Positions 43,846-56,523 of a stretch of DNA of 64,000 nt are shown here, one piece after another. The notes under the pieces are model-generated. The model made no database searches. It was not told the DNA's origin and saw nothing but the letters and a program-made list of their open reading frames with translations. The position numbers and the translations under genes are program-made. The stretch covers positions 62,001 through 126,000 of the forward strand of contig JAOPHQ010005163.1 of the NCBI GenBank assembly GCA_030340625.1, in the 5' to 3' direction. This stretch comes from Merluccius polli (lineage: Eukaryota; Chordata; Actinopteri; Gadiformes; Merlucciidae). Positions within the stretch are counted from its first letter, which is position 1. Each line of letters starts with the position of its first letter.

Positions 43846-45799
43846 AGGCAGTTAGTTACAAGTTCAAGGATAGTATGGATGACCCTGCCAAGAGATTGCC
43901 ACAGCTTCCAGGAAGAGAGAACTACCACTTGTAACATCTGGGAAGAAAATCTTCTCTAAAAGTTCACATGAACCACGTCCAATTGCAGCCCGACCTAAGG
44001 AGTGATCAGTCAAACTAAATGCCTGAGCTGCTACTGTGGATACACCAGCCAGAGTGAAAAATGCAACAAAGAGACCAAAGTCATGAGTGACTAGCAAAAC
44101 ATACACCCACAGCCATGTAGAGGATGACAAAATGAGAGGGTATCGACTATCTGATTGCTAGTTTCGACCCAATTGTTATTCTTTAGATAACTCCATATGT
44201 TCAGCGCAACACAGCTCTTCAGGATATAGATGCCGGCTCGGGTTTGCAGTTGTATCTGCAGGTTTTGCCAATGCTTTTGGTCTCTCCAATGGTCAGCATG
44301 TTTCCAAAATACACCCGTCGCGCCTCAGTGAGAAATGAGCTCAGCGCCACAGTAGTCTGATGCGTAAGGCTTCAAGTATAATGTCATTAGTTGACTAATT
44401 GGGACTCCTGCCACCACAACGCTGTGGTGTCGTATCCAAGTAGACAAAACCCAGAACATTGTGCGAGCGCTTTTGTAGTTTCCATTAGCCGGGTCCACGT
44501 GTGAGATGAGCCATTTTTATCGCCTCACCATAAGAAATGGCGCAGCAAGGGAATACTTTTAAGTTGTGTCTCCAGAGTGGACCACAAGTGTTTTTTTGTT
44601 TTGTTTTTTCACATATGCTTGTGTTTCCAACACAAGCATATGTGACAGCTCCCCCGCCTGTCTAAAACAGAGATGCTTTGAGATGGTGACAGACAGAGCA
44701 CTCGGTTTTTTTTTTTGGGGTCGTTTTATTTTACCAGCATGAAGAAAGAGTGAGATGGGAAACAGCTGTTAAGGCAGCAGTTGATAACCATACCTCCATT
44801 TTGTTTAGCTTAAGCAACCTCTCGTATCATCATATAAGTTATACGCTGGCGGTGTTTCCCATGAGACTAAAGCATCTTATAATGTTGTTTTTGCCACTGG
44901 GGAAAATATGTTCAGACCATGGAGCTAAAATATAAGGATTGATTTCATTGTTTATGACTTCATGGCGGCATGGAGGATGGTTTTTTTCCCCTCTTCCTAA
45001 CATAATATACGTCTACATAATTACACAGACCACAACTGTTAAACGAAACCACATTTCGGAGACGCTGTAGGTTTTTAAATGTACCTTGTGTTGCAGTAAA
45101 AAAGCATCGCCGGGTCCCAAGGAACCTGGCGGGTCGGTATTTGGGATTTTGAGATGCTTTAAAGCTATAAACCCTGACACTTTAAAGTGTGTGTGTGTGT
45201 GTCTCTCTCGTCCCTCCCCACGTGCAGCCACACGGCAGCCAGGCATACCAGAGTCTCGCGCTCCTCGCGCGCGAGCGCCTTCTGGCTTTTCAGTTGCTCC
45301 TCCAAACTCATAATCTGTGGAAATGGACGCAAACAAACGCAGTTACTCACTGGGGGAGAAAAAAAAAATCAACGTTCATTTAAAGTCTACTTTAAAGCTT
45401 TTTTCCCGACCTTTTCCTCTCTCTCGGCGTCTTTGGTCTTCAACAGGCTAATGATGTCAATCATGTCCTTTTCCGCGCGGTACCGCTGAGCGGTGAGGTC
45501 GTCGTTGGCGCGCGCCAGCCTGCGCGTCGCCTCGCGGTACTGCGCGCGCGACTGTTCGGTGGCGTCCAGCCGCAGCTCCCACAGAGCCGCGGCGGCGCGC
45601 GCCCTCTCCACGTCCGACTCCCTGTTGTCGGCCCTGGGCTCCGGTCTGCCGTCCCTCTTCGCCTTGCTGCTGGGCAATGGTGAGCGTTAAGTTGTCAAAA
45701 GGTCAGCCGTTAGGGCCTATACCGTATATATCTTCATCTTTATTTATTGACTTACCCGCCTTTTCCTTTCTTCCCCTTCGCAGGCTTTTTCTTCGGCAT
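39428..45799 (-). CDS. bbof1: Basal body orientation factor 1 (CCDC176)
   Basis: It is a coiled-coil basal-body protein needed to align motile cilia in multiciliated cells. Eleven exons on the minus strand (plus coordinates, 5' to 3' of the gene): 45756-45799, 45411-45666, 45249-45314, 43561-43704, 43378-43458, 43169-43239, 42287-42431, 40872-41365, 40535-40642, 39680-39748 and 39428-39527; 1578 nt, 525 residues (human 529). The N-terminus MPKKKPAKGKKGKGGKAKRD is lysine-rich as in human. Long heptad stretches follow: EYTLRINELEDRFKKRSNDF, KEFRKRKAQMEQELSS, LRLEKEAEQRLAQLAESAHD and KLDDASRSVFKENVRLNEAL. Near the C-terminus are the conserved TFHINPHSTNCVYSDMEEAQ and DLTWEQKEKVLRLLFARMNG. No membrane segment is present. 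In human it lies beside ALDH6A1 and ENTPD5, as here. Confidence 0.93.
44609..44645. repeat. Perfect 17-bp inverted repeat (hairpin) in a bbof1 intron
   Basis: The arms TCACATATGCTTGTGTT and AACACAAGCATATGTGA are exactly complementary around a 3-base loop (TCC). It follows a T-rich run. The arm length is short for a microRNA precursor, and no longer flanking pairing was evident. Confidence 0.8.
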
Positions 45800-46038
45800 C
45801 GCGACGCTACTGCGGTGAACGGGTGACGATAACGGTGCGATGAACGGTGATTTTTTTTTTTTTGTAGCTAGTTAGCTACTTTTCAGGTTAACCTACCCGC
45901 TGGAAGACCTCACTAGCTCGCCTTAGCTAAAGATCAGCACCTCTTGTTTTGGAGGTTGTTGCTATAGAAACGCTGACAATACAACAGCCTCGCTGGTGTC
46001 AGTTACTAATGCAGACAGCTACAGCCTACGTCAAGTTT

Positions 46039-46552
46039 AGCCTAGTAGTAGTAGTAGTAGTAGACCTAGTAGTAGTAGTAGTAGTAGTAGACCTAGTAGT
46101 AGTAGTAGTAGTAGACCTAGTAGTAGTAGTAGTAGTAGTAGACCTAGTAGTAGTAGTAGTAGTAGTAGACCTAGTAGTAGTAGTAGTAGTAGTAGTAGAC
46201 CTAGTAGTAGTAGTAGTAGTAGACCTAGTAGTGGTAGTAGACCTAGTAGTAGACCTAGTAGTAGTAGTAGTAGTAGTAGTAGACCTAGTAGTAGTAGTAG
46301 TAGTAGACCTAGTAGTAGTAGTAGTAGACCTAGTAGTAGTAGTAGACCTAGTAGTAGACCTAGTAGTAGTAGTAGTAGTAGACCTAGTAGTAGTAGTAGT
46401 AGACCTAGTAGTAGACCTAGTAGTAGTAGTAGACCTAGTAGTAGTAGTAGTAGTAGTAGACCTAGTGGTAGTAGTAGTAGTAGTAGACCTAGTAGTAGTA
46501 GTAAACCTAGTAGTAGTAGTAGTAGTAGTAGTAGGCCTAGTAGTAGTATACT
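46039..46552. repeat. (TAG)n array with ACC interruptions
   Basis: Runs of TAG are broken at irregular intervals by GACC, giving AGTAGTAGACCTAGTAG-type higher-order units. A smaller related patch lies at about 46708-46750, next to a duplicated copy of flanking unique sequence ('gctgacaatacaacagcctcgctgg' occurs near 45973 and 46634). The array was therefore partly duplicated with about 20-40 bp of flank. The 200-residue Val/Leu frames on both strands are artefacts. Confidence 0.9.
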
Positions 46553-49500
46553 GGTACTAATAGTAGTACCACTGTACCAGTACAAATCAAAATCATGAGG
46601 AAATTAAATGCAAATATGAATAAAAATATAGAAACGCTGACAATACAACAGCCTCGCTGGTGTAAGTTACTGATGCAGACAGCTAGCTTCTCTATGTCAA
46701 GTTTAGCCTAGTAGTAGTAGTAGACCTAGTAGTAGTAGTAGTAGTAGTATACTGGTACTAATAGTAGTACCACTACAAGTACCAGTACAGTACAAATCCA
46801 AGTACCAGTGTACCAGTACAAATCAAAATCACAAGGAAATTAAATGCAAATATGAAAATATAGTAATTGTAAATCTTTGACAAGCTTTTGGTCTAACATA
46901 GACGTATTATTGTCCATCCATATTAGATGGAAACACATGTGTTTATTTGTTTATTTAAAAGGATCCCCATTAGCATACGCCAAGACGACAGCTAGTCTTC
47001 CTGGGGTCCAGACAATAATATTTAATCGAGCACAACAGGTATTACAATCTCAAATACAATATAAAAATAAAATATATAATGTTATAATGTTAGATAATGA
47101 AGCACACCACCACAACATGGAAATATGAACACTTGGAGTCTGGATACTGACGGCTGACTCTACTATGTAATTATGGTTTTTACGTGTTTGGCTCTATCAA
47201 ACAAGATGTGTTTGCACGTGATCTCCTCCCACGAGATGACATGTGATGGATCTTTCTTGTCAGCAGTATTGCTTCGTTTTGTCCTGAAAAGAGCCATGAG
47301 CTGCTCAAATACTTTTCCATGATATAGGACCTATGCCTCTCCCTTTCTCTCCCCATCTCTTGTCATTATTGCATAACTGCGGCCTATTTAGCAAAACTGC
47401 TAAAATCAGATACATTTTTGACATTTACAAACGTACAAGCGGCACATCCAAAAGAAACAATGTTGAGTAAGCCTAGGTCATAATTTCCTCTCAGTCCTGT
47501 GTCATTTTGTTCAGTTTACAGGAGGAACTGGAGAGCTTACAAAAAGGAGATCTCAAAATGTTAGGGTGAGGGTACTGTAAAGACATCATATACGTAGGCT
47601 GCGCTGGCACGCGCAGAGTTTGAAGACTAAATTTAAAGGTAATTGCTGTGACAGCAAGAAGAGAAAACTGAAATAACTCCTTAAGTTTTCCAAGCTGTCA
47701 TTATCATTGGCATTGTAATGACATGGTTTGGGTCTCTTCAATAGACATTTTGGAGTAGGACACCCACAAACATGAGATTCCTGAGGGTAACGTTGCAGCA
47801 TATTAATAATAGATTGCATGGTTTAGATTACAAAGCTGGGGTCCCGTTTCATACGTTGCTGCTGCTTGCTTTAACAAAACACCAAAATGATATACATGCT
47901 ACCACTTCTTAGGAAATTATGTTTGTGACATGCTGTGTCATAATAAACAGGACCACCATACATGAACATGCTTGCTCATAGATCCGACCTTGAAGAAAAA
48001 AAAAAATGTTAACAAAATGTAAATCACAATATCTAAGTATATGAATATCTAAGTATATGAATGATGATTCCAGTTTACTTTGAAAATAGACTCAATTACA
48101 TGACAATACATGGCGATGAAATACACTACACATATTGCACTACATCATGGCACACATTTCATGATGGAACTATGAATGATATGAGCCACTGGCTCCAGGT
48201 AATGACTGCAGAGTTCAATGGTCATCACTACAATGAGCACATGACTCATTTGGCAATGACTCATATTTGGTAGACCAAGTACTTAAGAAAGAGTAAGTGA
48301 GGTGCCTACGAAAGGACCTCTTTGGGAATCATTTCGATGGACCCTTCCCTTGATCAACCTGAGACCAAAGGATCACACTTCTACAACTTCAAACAATATT
48401 GGCGCAAGTCCGTGAAAGGTCCTGTGCACGTATGCTTTGATAGGGGGGTAAAAGACCATTCTGGTGAGCCACAGGATTGGAAAAAAAAAGTAGCCACGGT
48501 ATTTAGAAAAGAGGAAGGAGGAAAGAAAGTCCAATATTTTTAGTCCAAATTACAGTGTTGGAACAGTGCTTTGCACAGTGGAGTGTCCTGGGATCGGAAT
48601 GGCATGACGGGTGGATGCCGGTGCCAAGCCCCACCCTCCTCACATTGTCCCTTCGGTGGCCCTCCGCTCTGCACTGCCTCATGCCCATCGGCAGGACCGC
48701 CGCCCCCTTGGCTTCTCATCCAAACGAGGCAGCCTGACAGCTCATTTACTACCTCGCTCGCCCGCTGTCCAAGGTGAAACGGCTCCACTGATAGATTGGC
48801 CACCGGGCGGTGTGTGACTGAACTCAATCTTAGGCATACAAGTTGGCTGGTGATAATCACAGCCGGATATCCATTTAATTGACATTTAATTAAAGTCTTT
48901 AGGTTCACATGCCTCTATGCTGCATTGCGGCTTGACATCTTCTGTTCTAAATTAACTTTTTGCATTACATGGCAATCAGTGTGTCTGATTGCCCGTTGGA
49001 AGAGCCTCACTAGCCTCCAGCCTAAATTAAATAAATAATATCTACTCACGCTTTTCATGCATTTGCCCGTGCTTTCTTGCCGCTCAAAAATGCCCCCCCC
49101 CCCTCAGAAAGCCTGTGGTTAGCACAGAAATGAGTGGGAGTGAGATGATTGCATTCTTTCAACTTCTCATGCCAGTTAGAGTGCAAGTCCCATTGGTGCA
49201 TCTTTCTGTGAAGGTACAGTCATTTAAAAAGCACTGCAGTGGGGTTTGTCAGCGGTTCTACTACACCTCTCTAAGTCATGTAGCATGACAAGTCAATTGT
49301 CAGGCAACTTTTACGAACGTCATTTTTATTGTGGAAAAGGATTTGTAATGACAATCCCTCTAATTTTTAAATGGACCGCCAATGACTAAGCTATATTTAA
49401 ATGGACGTTAAACAACATAAAAATCACAAACCCGTGCAACGTGAAGTAGCAATGATGCCATTAAGCCTCCGAGCGTGCTTTTCAGAAGGGCTTTTTTCTC

Positions 49501-50278
49501 CCTCTGTACATAAAAAAGAAAGCTTCTAATTAACAGGTCATCAACGGTGAAATAGAAAGTTTGTTACATCACTCCTAACCTAGGGAAAATGCCAAAATTG
49601 GATTATAAGTACTTGTGAAAGTAAAAGAGTTAAAGAGTGAAAGAATTCACACAGCAAACAACTCTCCACATCTTAATTAAATACACTCATAAAAGGTATT
49701 TTTAGAACATTGCTCGGCGTTTGAGTGTGAGCCATTCATTTTGATGTCTTGACAACTACCCTTTTTTCCACTCTAAGGGCAAGGGCTCCATGTTACCCGC
49801 TGGAGTTGAGGAGGTTAAAAAAAAAAGCCCGAAGCCAAAAAAAAAAAATGATGTGGGAAAAAAAAAGAAAAGGAAAAAGCTGTTGGTAAGCAGGTACTCT
49901 GTCTCCAGCGTGCAGAGGAGGGGGTGCGTTTAGAAAGAGCAGGGATGGAACGCCACAGGATTGGTCGAGGGCTGCTGCCGGCGTGGCCACGTGCCAACTC
50001 CTTATGTCTTTATATACTGTAAACAGATGACCAGACTGTCCTGAGTTTGCATGCTGCCTCCTCCTTCCCGAGTGCCTCTCATCCCTCTCAGCAGGCTGTC
50101 AAGGCTGTGGTCTCCGCCGCTACTCTGCAACGATCCCCCCTCTCCAAGAAGGCTCCGTTTTACAAGAACCTCAGCAAAGGCTTCTCCTTTCGCTTTTTAA
50201 AAAGTTACCAGCTGTCTCCATCTCTCGCTCAATCTCTCTCTCGCTCAATCTCTCTCTCTCTCTTTTGGCGTGAAAACA
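46553..50278. other. bbof1-entpd5 intergenic region
   Basis: No gene was recognised. About 46945-47100 carries a dispersed-repeat-like segment (GGATCCCCATTAGCATACGC, then CTTCCTGGGGTCC) of a kind common in teleost LINE 3' regions; this is a low-confidence class call. The rest is A/T-rich. The last 300 bp are pyrimidine-rich (CTCTCT runs) and lead into entpd5. Confidence 0.5.
49980..50278 (+). promoter_or_regulatory. Probable entpd5 promoter and 5' UTR
   Basis: A CACGTG E-box (49988-49993) and a TATATA word (50011-50016) lie about 265-290 bp upstream of the start codon. They are followed by a purine/pyrimidine-biased leader with CTCTCT runs. The arrangement fits a TATA promoter, but no start site can be fixed from sequence. 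Confidence 0.4.
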
Positions 50279-53200
50279 ATGGCTACACTGAGGCTGCTTC
50301 TGACCGTATCCATGTGGCTTCTGGCTGAGAATCTGATAGCTGAGGCGACGTACTACCGGCATCACCGCTTCATTCCCCACTACCGCTACCGCGAGCACTC
50401 GGCCAACACGGAGAACCTTCTGCCCGAAGCCGCCCAGCCCGCAGCGCCGACCTACCCCGAGATTCCAGAGGTGTTCCACCCGGCGCCCGAGTCCCTGCAC
50501 CCGGCGCACGAGGCGCAGCACCCGCCCGCGCAGGACCCTTACCATCCGCCGGAGGTGGCCCTGTCGGCGGTGGTCCACGCCCTGGCGCCCCTCGACAGGA
50601 GCAGGGTCTTCTACGGGGTCATGTTCGACGCCGGAAGCACGGGCACCAGAATCCACATCTACAAGTTCATCCAGAAGGACCCAGGTATGGTGTTTCCCCT
50701 CAATCTCTCTGCCTCTCTCTCCCTGTGACCGTCTCCCAGAGAGTGTGTGTGTGTGTGTTGCTGTTAGGTCATTCGCTGTGTGGTGTTAAGGCAAACATGC
50801 ACCGGCAGGGTGGAGAGAGAGAGAGAGAGAGAGAGCATGGGCAAGACAGATCCTAAAAGTAGCTGACTTAGGAGTCTTCCATTTCCATGTCTGACTCCAC
50901 TCTGAAATTGCTAGGCTCCTCTTTACGAAATCCTATGATACATATTATGTGTGGTTTCCTGTATTAGATAATAAACATTTCACAGATGTGCTACAGGTTG
51001 TCTTTTGCATGGTCTATCATTTATATTCTGACCGTTTTTCTTTCTTTTTTTTCTTATAGTTGAGCTGCCAGTCTTGGACAATGAATTGTACCATGCAGTG
51101 AAGCCTGGTCTGTCTGCATACAAAGACAAACCTGAAGAGGTATGTGTGCCTGCCATGCAATCACTCAACAAGTAAATAACCAATAGAGATGTAGGCCTAC
51201 CAATATAGTGGGCTATGTTGGGCAATGGACAGTCCATATCATGACTTTTTATGGAAGGCATTGTTAATCTATCTATTTGTTTCAGTATCATTTTAAATAT
51301 ATCTGCTTATGTATGCATACATGTATGATCTGTGTATTTATTTAATCCGTTAGTAATTTATTTGGTTGTGAAATTAATTTTCTTATTCAATTATTCAATT
51401 TACACTCTTACTCGCTCTCGCTCTCTTACTCACTCTCTCTTCTCGCTCTATCTTTCTCCCGCTCTTTCTCCCGCTCTTTCTCTGTTCTCTCTGTTCTCTC
51501 TGTTCTCTCTCTCTCTCTCTCTCTCGCTCTCTGGTAATTGCTATGCAGCCACTCACACTGAAAAATGCCGGTTGGTAACCGATTGCTGTCTTGCCTTCAG
51601 GGTGGCAACACGGTCAGGCAGCTGCTGAAGATTGCTAAGAAGACGATCCCAGAGGAGGAATGGAAGCAGACCCCAGTGGTCCTGAAAGCCACCGCGGGTC
51701 TGCGACTTCTGCCTGAAGACAAAGCCAATGCTCTTCTGGATGAGGTGAGGCACGTTCGCTCCCTGCCCACAGACAGTTTGGCACAAGCGCCCACCGGTCC
51801 AAGGAGCGGTACCAAGAAACCGCTAAGTGCTTACAAGTATGCTTTAAAAAAAAAAAAAGGCCAGCTTGCCCATTTGGTGGCCGTCATGTGAAAAAAAACA
51901 GCTGTTCTGGGGTTCTGTGGATAAGCATTATATATCATTTGAATGATCAAATCCACGCTACTGTTCCACAATACAATGTGGCGGGGAATGTCATTCAGGC
52001 GTAAACATAGCTCGTCTGCTGGGGAGCAGATAGAGGATATCCGCAGACAAATGTTTGTTTTATGAAATAGTAATAGTAAAATAGTAGTAGTAATGAAAAT
52101 GTCAATGATTTTTCTCTAGGTGAGGGAAGTGTTTGCCGAGTCACCCTTCTTCATCCCAAAAAACAGCGTTTCCATCATGAACGGAACCAACGAAGGTACG
52201 TCATTTCTTTTGGCTCCAAAAGTACCATGTGTGTTCACCCCATAAATAAGTATACATCTGTCAGTGAGCCCAAGTCCTGTTTAGACCTCATTCATTCACA
52301 ATGTAGTCCACCAATACACACGTGCATGGTAAAACTCCTCTAACAAGAGGTTTGTCGACACCTCGCTGCAACCTAAGAATTAAATATCCTTGTCTAAGTT
52401 TCTTGTCCCACACCCAGCAATTTAAAAGGATCCTCCACAGTACTCATTAAGACACCCTGACCCAGTTATTTCTCATCACACGATATGTGTCATATATTAT
52501 CCACACTTTATGGCTGCAATAACTTGACATGTGAGACAGCCGCAATTACCTGGGTTGGTCTACCAACCCTGCATGTCAGGCCAGCAGCGCTAATTTAACT
52601 GCCGACCTAATGAAAGAAAAAGTGAGGCAAAGCCCAAGCCTCATTCACAGCACCCTGTGTTCTCTTTGCCTGAATATAAAGAATTGTGTCTGTGTGATGT
52701 CATTGGTAATAAAGTAGAAAGAGAGCGAGAGTTGCTAGGGGATTTCCTTTAGACCAAATGCTCATGCTCTGTTCCTGCCTGTGTTGCTCCAGGGATCCTG
52801 GCCTGGGTCACAGTGAACTTCCTCACAGGTAAGACATGATTTGCTTTGTGTGTTGCTATAGCGGTGCTAATGGTTAGCAGACTCATATCTGGGGGCACCT
52901 GTGTACACAGACGCTCATGCAGGGGAAGTCTCCTGTCTGACAACCCCTCCCCCCCCCCCCCCACCACTACCCCCGCCCCAAATCTGGCTACAATAATATT
53001 AGATGCTTTCCTCACATTTCACACTATGCGTGTGATAAATGTGTTTGATGACTCAAATGTGGGTTTTTTTGTCCATAGTGGCAACAAGGTACAAAAAACA
53101 ACAACCTCCAAGCAGTAGTGTTTGGAAAGGGAACAACTAAATGTAGCCGGGGACTGTAATGCACCAGGGCTGTGTACTGTTTACACCGGTGATGAAAGAC

Positions 53201-56079
53201 GGCAGGCAGGTTATGTGTATTTATACGTCCTTTTTTTCTTCAGGGCACTTGTACTCCAATACGAAGAAGACCGTGGGGATCTTGGATTTAGGTGGAGGCT
53301 CCACTCAGATCACATTCCTCCCCAAGTCAAAGGTACGCGCAACATCTCATTTAATGTGCATTTGGAAAAGCACACACAAGGGTTGACCCCTTTTGACACG
53401 ACACTAAACTACATCTGTCTCCCGTCCAACAGAAAACAGTCATTTCAGCCCCACCCAGCTATATTGCCAGATTCAACATGTTCAACCACACGTATCAACT
53501 CTACACACACAGGTATGGAATGCGTTGGGTTTTGGTTTTTTTGGACATTGATACAAGCAGTGCCCTGAAATAACCCCAGCATTATGGCCTGCTTGTAAGT
53601 GGTCCGATGTAAACATAGAAAACACATAAATCCATGCATTTCTATGAATAACCGTTCCAATGCCTCCGTCCTCTCAACCACAACAGCTACCTTGGAAATG
53701 GGCTGTATGCAGCTCGGCTGGCGACCCTGGGTGCACTCGGAGCTGATGGTAAAAAACCTGCAATCTACTCTATCTGCACGTTGAGATTTCAGATATTAAA
53801 TTGGTCAGTGTATGGCACTAAACTCCTGTTATTTATTAGGTCTAGACTGGAAGGTCTTCACTAGCTCCTGCCTTCCCAAGAAGTTTAGAGAGGATGTGAC
53901 TTTTGGAGGGATCACCTACCAAGTCAGTGGAATTCCTGATGGTAAGATTCGGGTGCTTTGAGGTTTCATGTGCTGTCCCAGTTCTTCTGGATCTGTTGAT
54001 GCGTGCATTCTTGGACCACACGGGGAAGACAATAGACTATAGTAAGACCTCAGAGAAGTACAGTTTCCCATAACAATCCATGGGATCCTTGGCGCCAAAC
54101 TCGTGTTGTCATCCTCTCGCCCTGTCCTCCCTCTTAAACAATTATGCTGCAGCCAGCATTGTATTTAAAAGAAAAGGGAAAAAAAAAATGTCAGCTCCCT
54201 TTCGCAAATAAGCCAGGCGACTCCCACACCACAGTCAAGTAGCCCGGGAGATACAGTTACTGATATTTTTCAGCGTAACGAGCGGCTTGATCCCGACCGC
54301 TTACAATTATGTGGTAAAAATAGACAGCCCTACAGGGCCATGTTAAGTGCCGCTCTTGTCAGCACATGGTTTCACTGGCTCGACCGAGCCAGCCGGTCCC
54401 ATGGGCGGCCCGTCCCGTGGGACTGTGTGAAAGTGGTCCTTCTGGGGCTTCCCTTGTTAAACTAACCAGCCCAGTCCCCAGCGTGAACCCCTTGTCAGCT
54501 TGACCTCAGACGAAGTGCTTTCCAGCCCACCCGTCGTGCACGCATGCCAGCGTCACCCGCGCACGCGCAATCCATCACCATCGCCACGTGCGATCCGACC
54601 GTCGCCCACAATCCTGTGTTTACGGTTCCCCCCCCCATGCAGAATTGTTATTGTTGATTATATGACCAAACCGTAAACCGACTGTATATCTTCTTCTGAT
54701 CCCGCCCCCCCCCCCCCCCCCCCCCCCCCCCCCGTTCAGGCTACGCAGGGTATAAGCTGTGCTACTACGAGGTGATGAAGGTCATCAAAGGCATCGTGCA
54801 CCAGCCTTTCGAAGTGAAGGGCAGCAGCGTCTTCTACGCCTTCTCCTACTACTACGACAGGGCCGTGGAGTCCGGCCTCATCGGTGAGTGAGTCCTTTTA
54901 GCGGACGCCACACGTCAGTCCATAAAGTGAATGCGTTGTTTGTTTGCAGAAACGGAGGTGTGGAGATTTCGTTAACATTTTTTTTCGCCACCTTCAAACA
55001 GATGGCAGCCGTGGCGGTGTGGTTGAAGTGAGGGATTTCAAGAAGAGAGCCAAAGAAGGTGAGATGTTTCCGCAGGGCTGTACAAAGAGGGCTTGATTCA
55101 GACCGTACTGAACCAACCCCCGGGAACACACTGTTTGTTTACATGCCCGACAAATTACTATCTTCGAGACTTTGTTTACCTTTGTTCGTCTCATAACAAC
55201 AAAGTTTTTGGGGCAAACACGCACACGCACACTGGGACTAACTCTCAGGGTGTGTGTCAAGTGTGTGTTTCACCCACATGCTCCTGAGAAGACACACAGA
55301 TGCCCACGTTATTCTGGCATCGAGCTTAATATGCACAAGGTCTGGAGAATACCAAATTATTCACCACCACTTCACCGATGTTAAACTTAAACAAACACAC
55401 AAACACACTCTCACACACACCATTCCAACGTTTTGTGACACATTGACATTTAACACTGTGGTTTCAATTTCATAATTCCATACTCAGCATCTGGAGAGGG
55501 TAGAAGTTTGGTTGCTAAGTACGCCACCATTTAGTTAGCATCATATTCTTTTTGTTATGCAAGCGATTCTGTATGGCAACAACAACAACACTTGAGTCAC
55601 ATGACCAGGCACGGACTGGGCTGGCACAGCTGAGGGGCGAAGACGTCTGTCTCTTCCAGCCCAGGCTGGAAGGCACCTGACAGCCAGGCACCAGCCGCGG
55701 GTTGACACATACCGAGACACACTGCGTCTGTTCAGTCGCCCACCCACAGCCTCTCACTGACCCCGAGTCAGTTACCTTGCACCTAGCTGCCCACCCACAG
55801 CCCCCACACACACACAAACCCCCATCTCAGTTACCTTGCACCCAGGGCACAAAATTAGCACTAGCCACCAGCCAGCTGGTAAAATATATGCAAGTGGCTG
55901 GTAGATTTGCTTCACTTACCGGCCATTTGGCCAGCGGACAAAAAAAGTACACCTAACTCCCCGTCTCAGTTAGCTGGCACCTACTGTAGCTGCTACCGAA
56001 GCAAACACCTGAAACCAAAACAAAACACAAACCTTTGTCATATTGCAACCATGTTGCACACAGGGTAGAAAACGTGGTG

Positions 56080-56112
<33 letters not shown>

Positions 56113-56523
56113 TACTGTGAGATGCATGATTCCATCACGCACCTCAAACACTCAAAAAGGTGTGTGTGAATGTCCTCGATGTGTGACGGCGTGTGACTCC
56201 TTGTGCTCACAGTGTGCAACAAGATGACCAAGTACCGAGCCATCAGTCCCTTCCTCTGCATGGATATGACCTACATCACCTGCCTGCTGAAGGAGGGCTT
56301 CGGCTTCAAGGACAACACTGTGTTGCAGGTAAGAGGCAGCAAGAGCCGGGGTCATTTTAAATGTTTAATTCTTGACGTAGGATGGTGGGGAAAATGTGTT
56401 TTTGCCAACTCTTGACGACTCTCGCGTCGCGGTCCACAGCTAACCAAGAAAGTGAACAACGTGGAGACGAGCTGGGCGCTGGGGGCCACCTTTGACCACT
56501 TCCGTAACCTCAACATCCACTAA
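50279..56523 (+). CDS. entpd5: Ectonucleoside triphosphate diphosphohydrolase 5 (UDPase/GDPase)
   Basis: It hydrolyses UDP and GDP in the ER lumen to support glycoprotein folding; in zebrafish entpd5a is needed for bone mineralisation. Thirteen exons: 50279-50684, 51060-51139, 51601-51744, 52120-52195, 52793-52828, 53244-53332, 53433-53512, 53687-53748, 53840-53941, 54740-54883, 55002-55058, 56213-56328 and 56440-56523; 1476 nt, 491 residues (human 428). A signal peptide is at 1-22 (LRLLLTVSMWLLAENLIAEA). The apyrase regions are ACR1 FDAGSTGTR (116-124), ACR2 KATAGLR (191-197), ACR3 NEGILAWVTVNF (about 234), ACR4 LDLGGGSTQ (261-269) and ACR5 YAFSYYYDRAVE. The C-terminus ends LTKKVNNVETSWALGATF. 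Residues 25-95 are a His/Pro-rich extension absent from human ENTPD5. Exon 10's acceptor is preceded by a pure C run of about 29 bases. Confidence 0.95.
54705..54733. repeat. Poly-C run forming the exon 10 polypyrimidine tract of entpd5
   Basis: About 29 consecutive C residues sit immediately before GTTCAG and the exon that starts at 54740. The run takes the place of the usual mixed C/T tract. Its length is probably uncertain in the assembly. Confidence 0.85.
55847..55950. repeat. Dispersed repeat, copy 1 (GGGCACAAAATTAGCA)
   Basis: It shares GGGCACAAAATTAGCAC, AGCCAC, TGGTAAAATA and GGCCATTTGGCC-type words with the segment at 59911-60068 in coq6. It has no coding capacity. It lies in entpd5 intron 11. 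Confidence 0.65.

Noticed and set aside
43864..44130. 88-residue minus-strand frame in a bbof1 intron
   Set aside because: It is not in phase with bbof1 exons and matches no family I recognise; hydrophobic runs alone are not evidence.
45949..46585. Frames of about 200 residues of Val or Leu
   Set aside because: They are products of the (TAG)n array on each strand; no protein-like composition.
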